DNA of 64,000 bases. Source: Pseudopedobacter sp044361595 (GTDB lineage: Bacteria > Bacteroidota > Bacteroidia > Sphingobacteriales > Sphingobacteriaceae). The stretch covers positions 81,915 to 145,914 of the forward strand of contig JBIKIN010000009.1 of assembly GCA_044361595.1 (NCBI GenBank), in the 5' to 3' direction. Within the stretch, counting starts at the first letter, position 1. Each line of letters starts with the position of its first letter. The position numbers and the translations under genes are program-made. Below, piece by piece: positions 56,828 through 63,604 of the stretch. The notes beneath the pieces are model-generated. The model was not told where the DNA came from, ran no database searches, and saw nothing but the letters and a program-made list of their open reading frames with translations.

Positions 56828-56998
56828 ATGGCAGTAACGCGTTTAAAAAGAAAAGACAGAAGAAATAAAACAGTTTCTCGCTTGGAAGTTCAGTTCTTAA
56901 AAAATGCTACCAACGTAGAAAACGGTAGCCGTTCTCAAGAACCTAAGGATAGCCAAGTAGTTAAGAATAATGCAATTTTAGCTTCTTTAGCTAAATAA
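56828..56998 (+). CDS. Small basic protein of 56 residues, unknown function
   Basis: The ATG at 56828 opens a 56-residue frame closed at 56996-56998. The N-terminal part is strongly basic (RLKRKDRRNK) and the rest polar, with no signal peptide or membrane segment. It follows tRNA-Cys by 28 nt and is closed by a strong terminator 22 nt later, so it probably shares the tRNA transcript and is a genuine gene. The charged N terminus suggests an RNA- or DNA-binding role. I do not recognise a family. Confidence 0.7.
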   Translation: MAVTRLKRKDRRNKTVSRLEVQFLKNATNVENGSRSQEPKDSQVVKNNAILASLAK

Positions 56999-57020
56999 GT
57001 TTCTCTAAAAGTTTTTGATC

Positions 57021-57056
57021 ATCCTGTTTATCGGCCGGTAAACAGGATTTTTTTTG
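57021..57056 (+). terminator. Intrinsic terminator after the 56-residue ORF
   Basis: ATCCTGTTTA and TAAACAGGAT form a 10-bp stem with an 8-nt GC-rich loop (TCGGCCGG), followed by TTTTTTTT. Strong. Confidence 0.92.
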
Positions 57057-57188
57057 TCTAAAATTTAGGATATTTTATCATAATTTAATTCAAAAGGCTA
57101 AGAAATAGCTCATGATGCGATCTTTTTTGTGCTTTACTTTAAACTTCCATCAATTATTATATTTTTACATCAACATTTACCAAAAAGC

Positions 57189-57620
57189 ATGAAAAAAATA
57201 TTTCTATTATTGATTTTAACCTTATCGTTTACTCTTACTTACGCACAATCTGCAGATGATGTTGTTGGTAAGTGGATGAGTTCATCGGGCGAAGCCCACA
57301 TACAGATTTATAAAAAAGGAAATACATACTCAGGAAAAATAGTTTGGCTTAAAAACCCTAAGCATCAAAATGGTAAACCTAAATTGGATGAGCATAATCC
57401 AAATACTAGTTTAAAATCTCGTCCAATTTTAGGCTTAGAAATTGTTAATGATTTAAAGTTTAATAATGAGTTTTGGGAAGATGGAACAATTTACGATCCT
57501 CAATCTGGCAAAACCTATAGCAGTAAAATAACACTAAAAGGGTCTAATCAATTAAGTTTAAGAGGATATATAGGCCTTTCATTAATTGGAAGATCAGAAA
57601 TTTGGACTAAAGTAAAATGA
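57189..57620 (+). CDS. DUF2147 secreted protein
   Basis: 143 residues from the ATG at 57189 (MKKIFLLLILTLSF, signal peptide ending TYAQ); the longer frame would begin with GTG. The body shows the DUF2147 pattern: DDVVGKWMSSSGEAHIQIYK, then KIVWLKNPKHQNG and LGLEIVNDLKF, DGTIYDPQSGKTYSSKITL and RGYIGLSLIGRSEIW. It is a small periplasmic beta-barrel-like protein of unknown function. Its stop overlaps the next gene by 4 nt (ATGA), so the two are translationally coupled. Confidence 0.92.
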   Translation: MKKIFLLLILTLSFTLTYAQSADDVVGKWMSSSGEAHIQIYKKGNTYSGKIVWLKNPKHQNGKPKLDEHNPNTSLKSRPILGLEIVNDLKFNNEFWEDGTIYDPQSGKTYSSKITLKGSNQLSLRGYIGLSLIGRSEIWTKVK

Positions 57621-58642
57621 GATTAAAATTAATTGTTCTTGCATTAATCATAGGTTTGGTGTCTAACATAAAAGCACAAACTTATCAGGTAACTTCTTTA
57701 GATAGCGGTAAAAACACCAGTATTAGAGGTTTAAGTGTGGTAGATCATCAGGTAGCTTGGTTAAGCGGAAGTGGCGGCTGGGTTGCTAAAACTATCAACG
57801 GTAAAGATTTTAGCTGGCAACAATTAAAAGGATACGAGAAAATTGATTTTAGAGATATAGAAGCCTTTTCTAAAGATGAGGCTATTATCGTTAGCTCAGG
57901 CTCGCCGGCATATATTTTAAAAACTGTAGATGGTGGACTAAATTGGAACAAAGTTTACGAAAATAGAGACACCGCTATTTTTTTAGACGGCATGGATTTT
58001 TGGAACAGTAAAGAAGGAATAATTTTTGGCGATCCTATCCGTGGACAAATGCAAATTCTACAAACTAAAGATGGGGGCAACACTTGGGAAAATACTTCGG
58101 CGAAAGCTAATATCAATTTAGCAAAAGGAGAGGCTGCTTTTGCAGCAAGTGGGACCACTATTAGAACTTTTAAAAATCAAGTTTATATTGCTACTGGTGG
58201 TGTTCAATCTAATTTATACGTTTCAAAAAATAAAGGAAAAGATTGGAAAAAGTATCAATTACCTATCATTCAAGGTCAAGCGTCGCAAGGTTGTTTTTCT
58301 TTTACCGTAAATAAAGACCGAATTTATATTACAGGTGGAGATTACCTCAAAGATCAATCATCAGAAAAGAATTACTTTTATTCAGATTTTTCTAATTGGG
58401 AATGGAAACAGGCAAATAAAGCTCCTTTTGGCTATAAATCTTCTATAGAAATTATTAGGACAAATCAACTCATCGCTACGGGTACATCAGGAACCGACAT
58501 TTCTTTGGATAATGGCTTAACTTGGCAAAACTTAACTAAAAAAAGCTTTAATGTTTGCAAAAAAGCTAAAAAAGGAGATTTAATATTATTGGCAGGTAAT
58601 AGGGGTAAGGTCTATAAAGTTTTACAGGTAAATAATAATTAG
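57617..58642 (+). CDS. YCF48-like secreted beta-propeller protein
   Basis: 341 residues with a signal peptide ending IKAQ. Repeated BNR/Asp-box-like units such as TVDGGLNWNKVY, TKDGGNTWENTS and LDNGLTWQNLT mark a six- or seven-bladed propeller of the YCF48/HCF136 type (photosystem II assembly-like), found widely in Bacteroidota as oxidoreductase-annotated or hypothetical secreted proteins. Its ATG overlaps the DUF2147 stop, so it is probably co-translated with it. Role unknown. Confidence 0.85.
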   Translation: MRLKLIVLALIIGLVSNIKAQTYQVTSLDSGKNTSIRGLSVVDHQVAWLSGSGGWVAKTINGKDFSWQQLKGYEKIDFRDIEAFSKDEAIIVSSGSPAYILKTVDGGLNWNKVYENRDTAIFLDGMDFWNSKEGIIFGDPIRGQMQILQTKDGGNTWENTSAKANINLAKGEAAFAASGTTIRTFKNQVYIATGGVQSNLYVSKNKGKDWKKYQLPIIQGQASQGCFSFTVNKDRIYITGGDYLKDQSSEKNYFYSDFSNWEWKQANKAPFGYKSSIEIIRTNQLIATGTSGTDISLDNGLTWQNLTKKSFNVCKKAKKGDLILLAGNRGKVYKVLQVNNN

Positions 58643-59244
58643 GGCAAATGCTCCCTGAGAGGAGCACCGGGCTTTCTCTCCAATATTTTTGTTGCCCCAT
58701 TCCTCTCACCAAACACGCACAAAAATGATTTCCGTAACAATCCCTTTTGCAGCTGAATCTTCTAAATCTGCTAGTCTTCTTGATTTAATAGCTAACATTT
58801 TAACCTAGATTACGAATTTGATAAATGCGAAATATAATTATTCAAAAAAGTAGTAAATCACAATGTTTTAATTAATATAATTTCCGTAAGTAGTACTTTG
58901 ACTTTTACCTACAAAGCCGGTTTATGAAGTGTCTCTTCAAGGAAGCCCATCTAGCAAAAGCACAAACAACCATTAAGCGATAATTCCGCCTTGTTTATCG
59001 CGGTAACGAAAACAGAATATTTAGCACTTGCTTTGTAGCGATAAACGTAGCGGAGAGTTTTTTGGTTACTTTTTTGCGGAAAAAAAGTGACATAAAATTA
59101 CGTTTGGCTTTTTGATAATTTCTACTGCGTAATTAGGGTTTTGACTAATTATCATATATTAAATAAGTTTAAATAGGTAAACTAAAAGTTTGATAGTCCT
59201 GCTTAAGAGATTGCTTTGTTATTATAGTCAACACCAATAGAAAT
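58643..59244. other. Non-coding stretch rich in short inverted repeats
   Basis: About 600 bp without a gene. 58649-58680 resembles the stem-and-direct-repeat family at 63240-63300 (GCTCCCTGAGAGGAGCACC). 58998-59005 TTTATCGC is inverted at 59038-59045 (GCGATAAA), and GTTACTTTTTT at 59065-59075 is inverted at 59080-59091. These are degraded dispersed repeats. Nothing looks like a coding remnant of a recognisable family. Confidence 0.6.
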
Positions 59245-60018
59245 CTATAAAACCTCCAACCCTATTTTATTCAAATTCTTAAATTCATATTTAAATTTCT
59301 TTGGAGCTAATAAACCTTGAGTAAAAGCCGATAAATTAAATGCTTTAATCACTTTGTAGCCATTTAAAATCCAATTAAAATAACCTTGCTCTTTCAACTT
59401 TAAAAGTTGTACAACTCTAGGCGGACAAATTTTAGCTTGTACTTGTATTAAAAGCGAGTATCTCATTAATCCTAAATGCTTTTTATACTGTTGATATAAA
59501 TCTTCGCTTAAATTAGATTTTATTAAATGTTCTTCCAGTTGAATAGCTCTTGCCGCTTCCCAATCTTTAAAATTATGGGGTAAGTCGGGCAAGTTCATTT
59601 GCTTACCCATCTCATAAAAAACATCAAATACCTCTTGCTTTTGTTGATCATTTAACGGTTTTTTTAAAACCTCATAAGCTTTAATGCTATAATCAATCAG
59701 CATGTATAACACACTTCTATAAGCCCAATCCGGAATTTGCGCTCCCCTTTTATTTTCTACCGATTGATGGATAGCAGTAATTTGTTGAATAGCGGCTATA
59801 GCTGTCTGTTTTTCTGAGAACACTATTTTTTGCGCATAAGTAACGGTAGAAAATAAGCGACCAATGGGGTTTGCAGGTAATTTACCGGTAAAATAAAGCC
59901 AATCTACAGCTTTGTTTAAAGCAAACTCTGCCGATGCACCTGCGAAAATGAAAAGAATCACATCGCTATCGCTCCAAATTTTTCTAACGATAGAATTTTT
60001 AGCTACAAAATATTCCAT
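59245..60018 (-). CDS. DUF2236 / MpaB-family oxygenase-like protein
   Basis: 257 residues, cytoplasmic, alpha-helical. The family pattern is GRLFSTVTYAQKIVF followed by IHQSVENKRGAQIPDWAYRSVLYMLIDYSI, matching the DUF2236/oxygenase MpaB family, in which His and Arg residues bind heme or a metal. Related proteins include latex-clearing-type oxygenases and the meiotic-regulator-like MpaB. The second half is conserved helical and carries FKDWEAARAIQLEEHLIKS. It is followed 3 nt upstream by DUF2809, so both are likely one transcript. Enzyme activity not established. Confidence 0.75.
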   Translation of the reverse strand: MEYFVAKNSIVRKIWSDSDVILFIFAGASAEFALNKAVDWLYFTGKLPANPIGRLFSTVTYAQKIVFSEKQTAIAAIQQITAIHQSVENKRGAQIPDWAYRSVLYMLIDYSIKAYEVLKKPLNDQQKQEVFDVFYEMGKQMNLPDLPHNFKDWEAARAIQLEEHLIKSNLSEDLYQQYKKHLGLMRYSLLIQVQAKICPPRVVQLLKLKEQGYFNWILNGYKVIKAFNLSAFTQGLLAPKKFKYEFKNLNKIGLEVL

Positions 60019-60021
60019 TTT

Positions 60022-60402
60022 CTATGCTTTTAAATCTTTTAATCTAAGATACTCGAAACTTAATACAAGCATAATGCCTAAAGTGTACATCACAATATCT
60101 ACCCACGAGAAGAAATTGCCAAAAACAATATTTGCTAATTGGTTATCACCTAAACCAACTAATTTCACCAATTGATAATATTGCCCTAATTCTACTAAAT
60201 AGGCAAATATTAAAACAAACAATCCTATTTCAAATTCTTGCTTTTTAACCACACTTTTTACCAAGCAATAAAGCATAATCACCACTAAAAAATCACCCAA
60301 TAAGGGTCTTACAAACTCATCATGAGCATAAAGGGCAATCAGCACTTCGCCTATGAATAAAATTACAAAAGCTATAAAATAGTATATATTGAACTTGAAC
60401 AT
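60022..60402 (-). CDS. DUF2809 small membrane protein
   Basis: 126 residues with about four membrane segments (YYFIAFVILFIGEVLIALYA, LLGDFLVVIMLYCLV, IGLFVLIFAYLVELGQYY, and YTLGIMLVLSFEYLRL). The DFLVVIMLY segment after the first helix and FFSWVDIVMYTLGIM near the end are the family marks of DUF2809, whose function is unknown. It ends 3 nt before the DUF2236 gene. Confidence 0.88.
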   Translation of the reverse strand: MFKFNIYYFIAFVILFIGEVLIALYAHDEFVRPLLGDFLVVIMLYCLVKSVVKKQEFEIGLFVLIFAYLVELGQYYQLVKLVGLGDNQLANIVFGNFFSWVDIVMYTLGIMLVLSFEYLRLKDLKA

Positions 60403-60416
60403 GCAGTTTGGTTAAT

Positions 60417-60442
60417 TAGGGAGTAAACTCAATTACTCCCTA
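60417..60442 (-). terminator. Hairpin after creD
   Basis: TAGGGAGTAA and TTACTCCCTA form a perfect 10-bp stem with a 6-nt loop, 7 nt past the creD stop. There is no strong T-run on the minus strand, so it is a weak terminator or transcript-end stabiliser. Confidence 0.6.
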
Positions 60443-60448
60443 TATATT

Positions 60449-61834
60449 TTAAATCGTTTTTTTATTCCATTCTATCTGAGCAGATAAATACATCAATACA
60501 GCTACCACAATAAATAAGGCTATACTTCCAGATATTAATGCTAAATCTTGCAATTGTATAATCACAAACACAAAACCATAAAAAATACTCAATATGGTCA
60601 CAAATAATAGTGCGGGTTTTATGTTTTTCATCAATGCTTTTACAAAAGTACCAATTAGCGCAATTGTTCCAATTGCCGAGATTAAATAAGCCAAGTTAAA
60701 GCCAACACGCTCGCCAAAGGATAATAACAGGGTGTAAAAAACAATCATGGCGGCACTAATTAATACATACTGTAAAAAATGAATCTTTCTTTTTTGTAAA
60801 AACTCCATAAAAAACAGCGCAATAAAGGTAAGTAGGATAATCAAAATGGCGTATTTAGCAGTACGCATTGTTTTTTGATATTGATCTACCGGTAAAATAA
60901 AGTTTACACCAAACCTATCATCTACAGTTTGTTTTACATTAGGGTCGGTATCTACATCGCTAACGGCAGAAACTATCTTTTTATCGCCTTCCCATTGTTG
61001 CGGAAACGATCTATTAAAATAAGATAAATTCCAATCGGCAGAGAAATTCCCATCCTTAAAAGCTCGATTATCTGGTAAAAACCGACCTGTAAAACTAGGA
61101 TCGGGCCAGTTTCCAGAAATTTTTACCTGAGTTTTTTTACCCAAATGCATAAAGTCTATTCCTTTACTACCTTTTAGGTTTAAAATAAAACTAAAAGCTG
61201 TTTTTGCTGATTTTGTTCCGCTTAAATCTACACTAGCACTTAAATTATTATCAAATAAATCATCATTACTAAAATCGGGCTCTACCTGATATAAAGAGTC
61301 TAAAACCTTAATTTCGGGATTGTTTTTTAGCCCTTTTAAATCGCTTACACCAATAACCAGTTTTGCTTTGTTCCATAAAATTCTGTTTGGGTCTATGCCC
61401 GATTTTTTAAGTTCAATTTCACTAAAATCACCATTTACCTTAATTTCTGATTGATATACCACGGTTTCAAAAATCCCTCGATGTAGTTTTTCTGGAACAA
61501 CTTTTCCCTCAATATTTAATTGATTTGGTAAAATATGAATGATAGAAATAACCTCTTTGGTCGATTTTGTTTTGTCTTTATCGTTAGCTATTTCTGTGAT
61601 GGTTGTTGTGTAGGGGATAGCTAACACTGGCCCAGCAATCAATTGCCTTCCCGACCAATCATTAGATATTTGATTGTCTATTTCTAGTTGTCTTGCTTGT
61701 CGCTCGGCAATTAAATCTTGAATCCAAAAATTTGGAATCAATAAAACGAGGGTTAAAATGCCTATGAGCGCTAATTTAATGATTACCGATTCACCAAACC
61801 AGTTACCGTTTTCTGAGTTTATTTCTAATTTCAT
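60449..61834 (-). CDS. creD: CreD-family inner-membrane protein
   Basis: 461 residues. The first membrane helix is at about 17-38 (VIIKLALIGILTLVLLIPNF), followed by the family start IQDLIAERQARQLEIDNQIS, then a large periplasmic domain (about 60-300) with GRQLIAGPVLAIPY and RSFPQQWEG. Five to six more helices lie in the C-terminal third (VLISAAMIVFYTLLLS, AYLISAIGTIALIGTFVKALM, FIALFFMEFLQ). CreD in E. coli belongs to the CreBC regulon and is linked to envelope integrity and colicin tolerance. It is the last gene of a four-gene cluster and is preceded by an ACTTTG-N5-CAAAGT site. Confidence 0.93.
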   Translation of the reverse strand: MKLEINSENGNWFGESVIIKLALIGILTLVLLIPNFWIQDLIAERQARQLEIDNQISNDWSGRQLIAGPVLAIPYTTTITEIANDKDKTKSTKEVISIIHILPNQLNIEGKVVPEKLHRGIFETVVYQSEIKVNGDFSEIELKKSGIDPNRILWNKAKLVIGVSDLKGLKNNPEIKVLDSLYQVEPDFSNDDLFDNNLSASVDLSGTKSAKTAFSFILNLKGSKGIDFMHLGKKTQVKISGNWPDPSFTGRFLPDNRAFKDGNFSADWNLSYFNRSFPQQWEGDKKIVSAVSDVDTDPNVKQTVDDRFGVNFILPVDQYQKTMRTAKYAILIILLTFIALFFMEFLQKRKIHFLQYVLISAAMIVFYTLLLSFGERVGFNLAYLISAIGTIALIGTFVKALMKNIKPALLFVTILSIFYGFVFVIIQLQDLALISGSIALFIVVAVLMYLSAQIEWNKKTI

Positions 61835-61853
61835 TGTTAAAAAGGGTTATTCC

Positions 61854-61870
61854 ACTTTGTTTTTCAAAGT
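61854..61870. promoter_or_regulatory. Operator-like palindrome upstream of creD
   Basis: ACTTTG-TTTTT-CAAAGT, a perfect 6+6 palindrome, 19 nt before the creD ATG. It is one of three identical half-site pairs in this cluster and is the likely binding site of the winged-helix regulator at 62240-62536. Confidence 0.7.
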
Positions 61871-61887
61871 AGATGTTTAAAAAAATA

Positions 61888-62178
61888 TTAACTACCAGCT
61901 AGGGGAGAACCAAAAATACCCACGGCAAGCTCGGCCCATATTAAAAAGAAGATGATAAGAACACCGCCACAAAATAATACCCTTTGTAAAGTGGTTTTTA
62001 CAAGTCTTAAAACCAATTCTATCAATAACCCAAATACGGTTAATAAAAAACCCATCACTATAAAGTCAAATGCATCCCAATTTACTTCTTTGGTAAACTG
62101 CATGGCAATTAAAGGGATTAATAGTAAGCTTAATGCTCCTAAAACAATTGCGGCTAATCTTTCATTTTTTGTTTTCAT
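61888..62178 (-). CDS. Small membrane protein, unknown
   Basis: 96 residues from the ATG at 62178 (MKTKNERLAAI); the longer frame begins with TTG. Three membrane helices are visible (IVLGALSLLLIPLIAMQF, FIVMGFLLTVFGLLIELVL, VLFCGGVLIIFFLIWAEL), with a short end at GSPLAGS. I do not recognise a named family. It sits between the regulator and creD, preceded by an operator-like palindrome, and is likely under the same control. Confidence 0.75.
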   Translation of the reverse strand: MKTKNERLAAIVLGALSLLLIPLIAMQFTKEVNWDAFDFIVMGFLLTVFGLLIELVLRLVKTTLQRVLFCGGVLIIFFLIWAELAVGIFGSPLAGS

Positions 62179-62206
62179 GTTGTTGTTTGTTATAGTCAAT
62201 AAAAGT

Positions 62207-62223
62207 ACTTTGATTTTCAAAGT
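62207..62223. promoter_or_regulatory. Operator-like palindrome upstream of the small membrane protein gene
   Basis: ACTTTG-ATTTT-CAAAGT, perfect, extended by one base on each side (TACTTTG...CAAAGTA). It lies 28 nt before the ATG at 62178 and just past the regulator stop. Confidence 0.72.
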
Positions 62224-62239
62224 AAGTGAATAAAAAAAA

Positions 62240-62536
62240 TTATTTCTGTTGTTTAATTAAATTCTCTAAAGCTTCTAAATGTTTCTTAAAAGCCTGTTTG
62301 CCTAAAGGCGAAGCCTCGTATTGTGTATTTGGCTTTCGTCCAATAAAACTTTTGGTAATGATGATGTATTCTTCTTTCTCTAACGCCTTCAAATGCGATG
62401 CTAGGTTACCATCCGTAACTTCCAAAAGCTCTTTAAGCGAATTGAAATCGTAGTAATCGTTTGCCACCAAAACGCTCATAATTTGTAAGCGTAATCGGTT
62501 TTCAAAAGCTTTATCAAATTGATCTAAAATTCTCAC
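62240..62536 (-). CDS. Winged-helix transcriptional regulator
   Basis: 98 residues with a GTG start at 62536. The GTG overlaps the stop of the upstream gene (GTGA), showing translational coupling. The single winged-helix domain reads LDQFDKAFENRLRLQIMSVL, then FNSLKELLEVTDGNLASHLKALEKEEYI (recognition helix LASHLKAL) and a wing KSFIGRKPNTQYEAS. This is the short HTH_34/ArsR-like type common in Bacteroidota, with no effector domain. The downstream palindromes are probably its own sites, so autoregulation is likely. A Lys/Glu-rich C-terminal helix could mediate dimerisation. Confidence 0.92.
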   Translation of the reverse strand: MRILDQFDKAFENRLRLQIMSVLVANDYYDFNSLKELLEVTDGNLASHLKALEKEEYIIITKSFIGRKPNTQYEASPLGKQAFKKHLEALENLIKQQK

Positions 62537-63150
62537 TGCTTGTATTTAAAATGCATCATGCTTCCATAAACAATATGCAATACACCAAAACCAAATGCCC
62601 AAAACCAAATACCGTAACCTTGATAGGTTAGGGCTAATAATCCCAAAGCAATTTCGCAAAAGCCTAACCATTTAATATCGGCAAAAGTAAACTGACTAGC
62701 AGAAACCAAAGCCAAACCATAAAATAATAAACTTGCCGAGGCCAAAATGCCAAATTCTCCTTTAGAAAGTAAGATTAATATAAATAAACCCCCAGAAACT
62801 AAGGGAATAGCCATGTTTACCAAAAGTTTTTTGCTCACAGTATTCCAAACACGTTCTTTAGTTTTTATCGATTGTTTAACCGTAAGCCAAACACCCGTAA
62901 TTAAAGAAAATACCAATACAGCCACGGCAATTAATACCAATTGTAGAATAATTCCTTCGTCTAAAATGTAGGCTTTTCTTATGCTAATGCTTGTATTTGG
63001 GAAAATAATTTGATGGGCAAAATATGCTCCAATTAGCGCATAAATACCAGCCATAATACCTGATAATCCGCTTAGCGAAATAAATTTGCTAGAGCGCTCC
63101 ATCAAATTACGGATAGAACTTAACTCGGCTTGTATATCTTTTTCTTCCAT
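62533..63150 (-). CDS. Polytopic membrane protein, unknown
   Basis: 205 residues from the ATG at 63150 (MEEKDIQAELSSIRNLMERS); the longer frame begins with TTG. An N-terminal amphipathic helix is followed by about six membrane helices (SGLSGIMAGIYALIGAYF, LQLVLIAVAVLVFSLITGVW, KKLLVNMAIPLVSGGLFILI, and later ones). I do not recognise a family. It heads the regulator-CreD cluster, overlaps the regulator by 4 nt, and is preceded by an operator-like palindrome 9 nt before its ATG. It may be the sensor or output protein of the system. Confidence 0.8.
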   Translation of the reverse strand: MEEKDIQAELSSIRNLMERSSKFISLSGLSGIMAGIYALIGAYFAHQIIFPNTSISIRKAYILDEGIILQLVLIAVAVLVFSLITGVWLTVKQSIKTKERVWNTVSKKLLVNMAIPLVSGGLFILILLSKGEFGILASASLLFYGLALVSASQFTFADIKWLGFCEIALGLLALTYQGYGIWFWAFGFGVLHIVYGSMMHFKYKQ

Positions 63151-63159
63151 TTTAAAAGA

Positions 63160-63176
63160 ACTTTGAGTTACAAAGT
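63160..63176. promoter_or_regulatory. Operator-like palindrome at the head of the regulator cluster
   Basis: ACTTTG-AGTTA-CAAAGT, perfect 6+6 palindrome, 9 nt before the ATG of the first gene. On the minus strand it overlaps a TTACTTTG box that matches TAnnTTTG at 7 of 8 positions, so binding would block initiation. Confidence 0.72.
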
Positions 63177-63264
63177 AAAATATAAAAATTGAATGCTGCA
63201 AGGCTTTAGTAAATTAAATTTTAAAATGATTTTGGTAATTGCTCTTGGAGAGGGCACTAGGCTT

Positions 63265-63298
63265 TGTCCAAGCAGGGTCTCTCGCATGAGGACCCTGC
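63265..63298. repeat. 34-bp hairpin-forming direct repeat, copy A
   Basis: Begins TGTCCAAGCAGGGTCTCTCG and ends GAGGACCCTGC. Copy B is at 63566-63599 with a few changes. GCAGGGTC and GACCCTGC pair to make a hairpin. Confidence 0.75.
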
Positions 63299-63369
63299 GT
63301 TTATTAACAAGGAAAGATTTCCATCCTGTATAGCTATCGAGACAATCCTTATTATAATGTAAATGAATA

Positions 63370-63505
63370 AGTCGTCACGTTGAGGAACGAAACGTCGCAC
63401 ATGAATGGGTTACTCATTAGATTACATACCTATTTGTGAGCTGTTTCGTTAACATTCTACATGAGTAAAAATTCAATCCTCGGCATGTGTCCCCACAGAC
63501 TGAAA
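63370..63505. repeat. Second copy of the palindromic element, reversed
   Basis: The order CGTCACGTTGAGGAACGAAACGTC, then CCTATTTGTGAG, then GTGTCCCCACAGACTGAAAG matches the reverse complement of the 51605-51793 element. It is more degraded: its left terminal repeat is not clear. Confidence 0.65.
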
Positions 63506-63565
63506 GATGATGGTTTCAGATCAAAGAATAGGAGAGTGATGAATTGCTGTTTTTATATTGTTTTT

Positions 63566-63599
63566 TGTCCAAGCGGGGTCTCTCGTTAGAGGACCCTGC
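63566..63599. repeat. 34-bp hairpin-forming direct repeat, copy B
   Basis: The partner of 63265-63298, begins TGTCCAAGCGGGGTCTCTCG and ends GAGGACCCTGC. The two copies flank the reversed palindromic element. Confidence 0.75.
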
Positions 63600-63604
63600 T
63601 TTAA

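Larger units (their letters stand above)
63177..63604. other. Non-coding stretch with dispersed repeats
   Basis: About 430 bp without a gene. It holds two 34-bp near-identical direct repeats (63265-63298 and 63566-63599), each able to fold as GGGTC...GACCC, and the second copy of the palindromic element between them. Confidence 0.7.
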
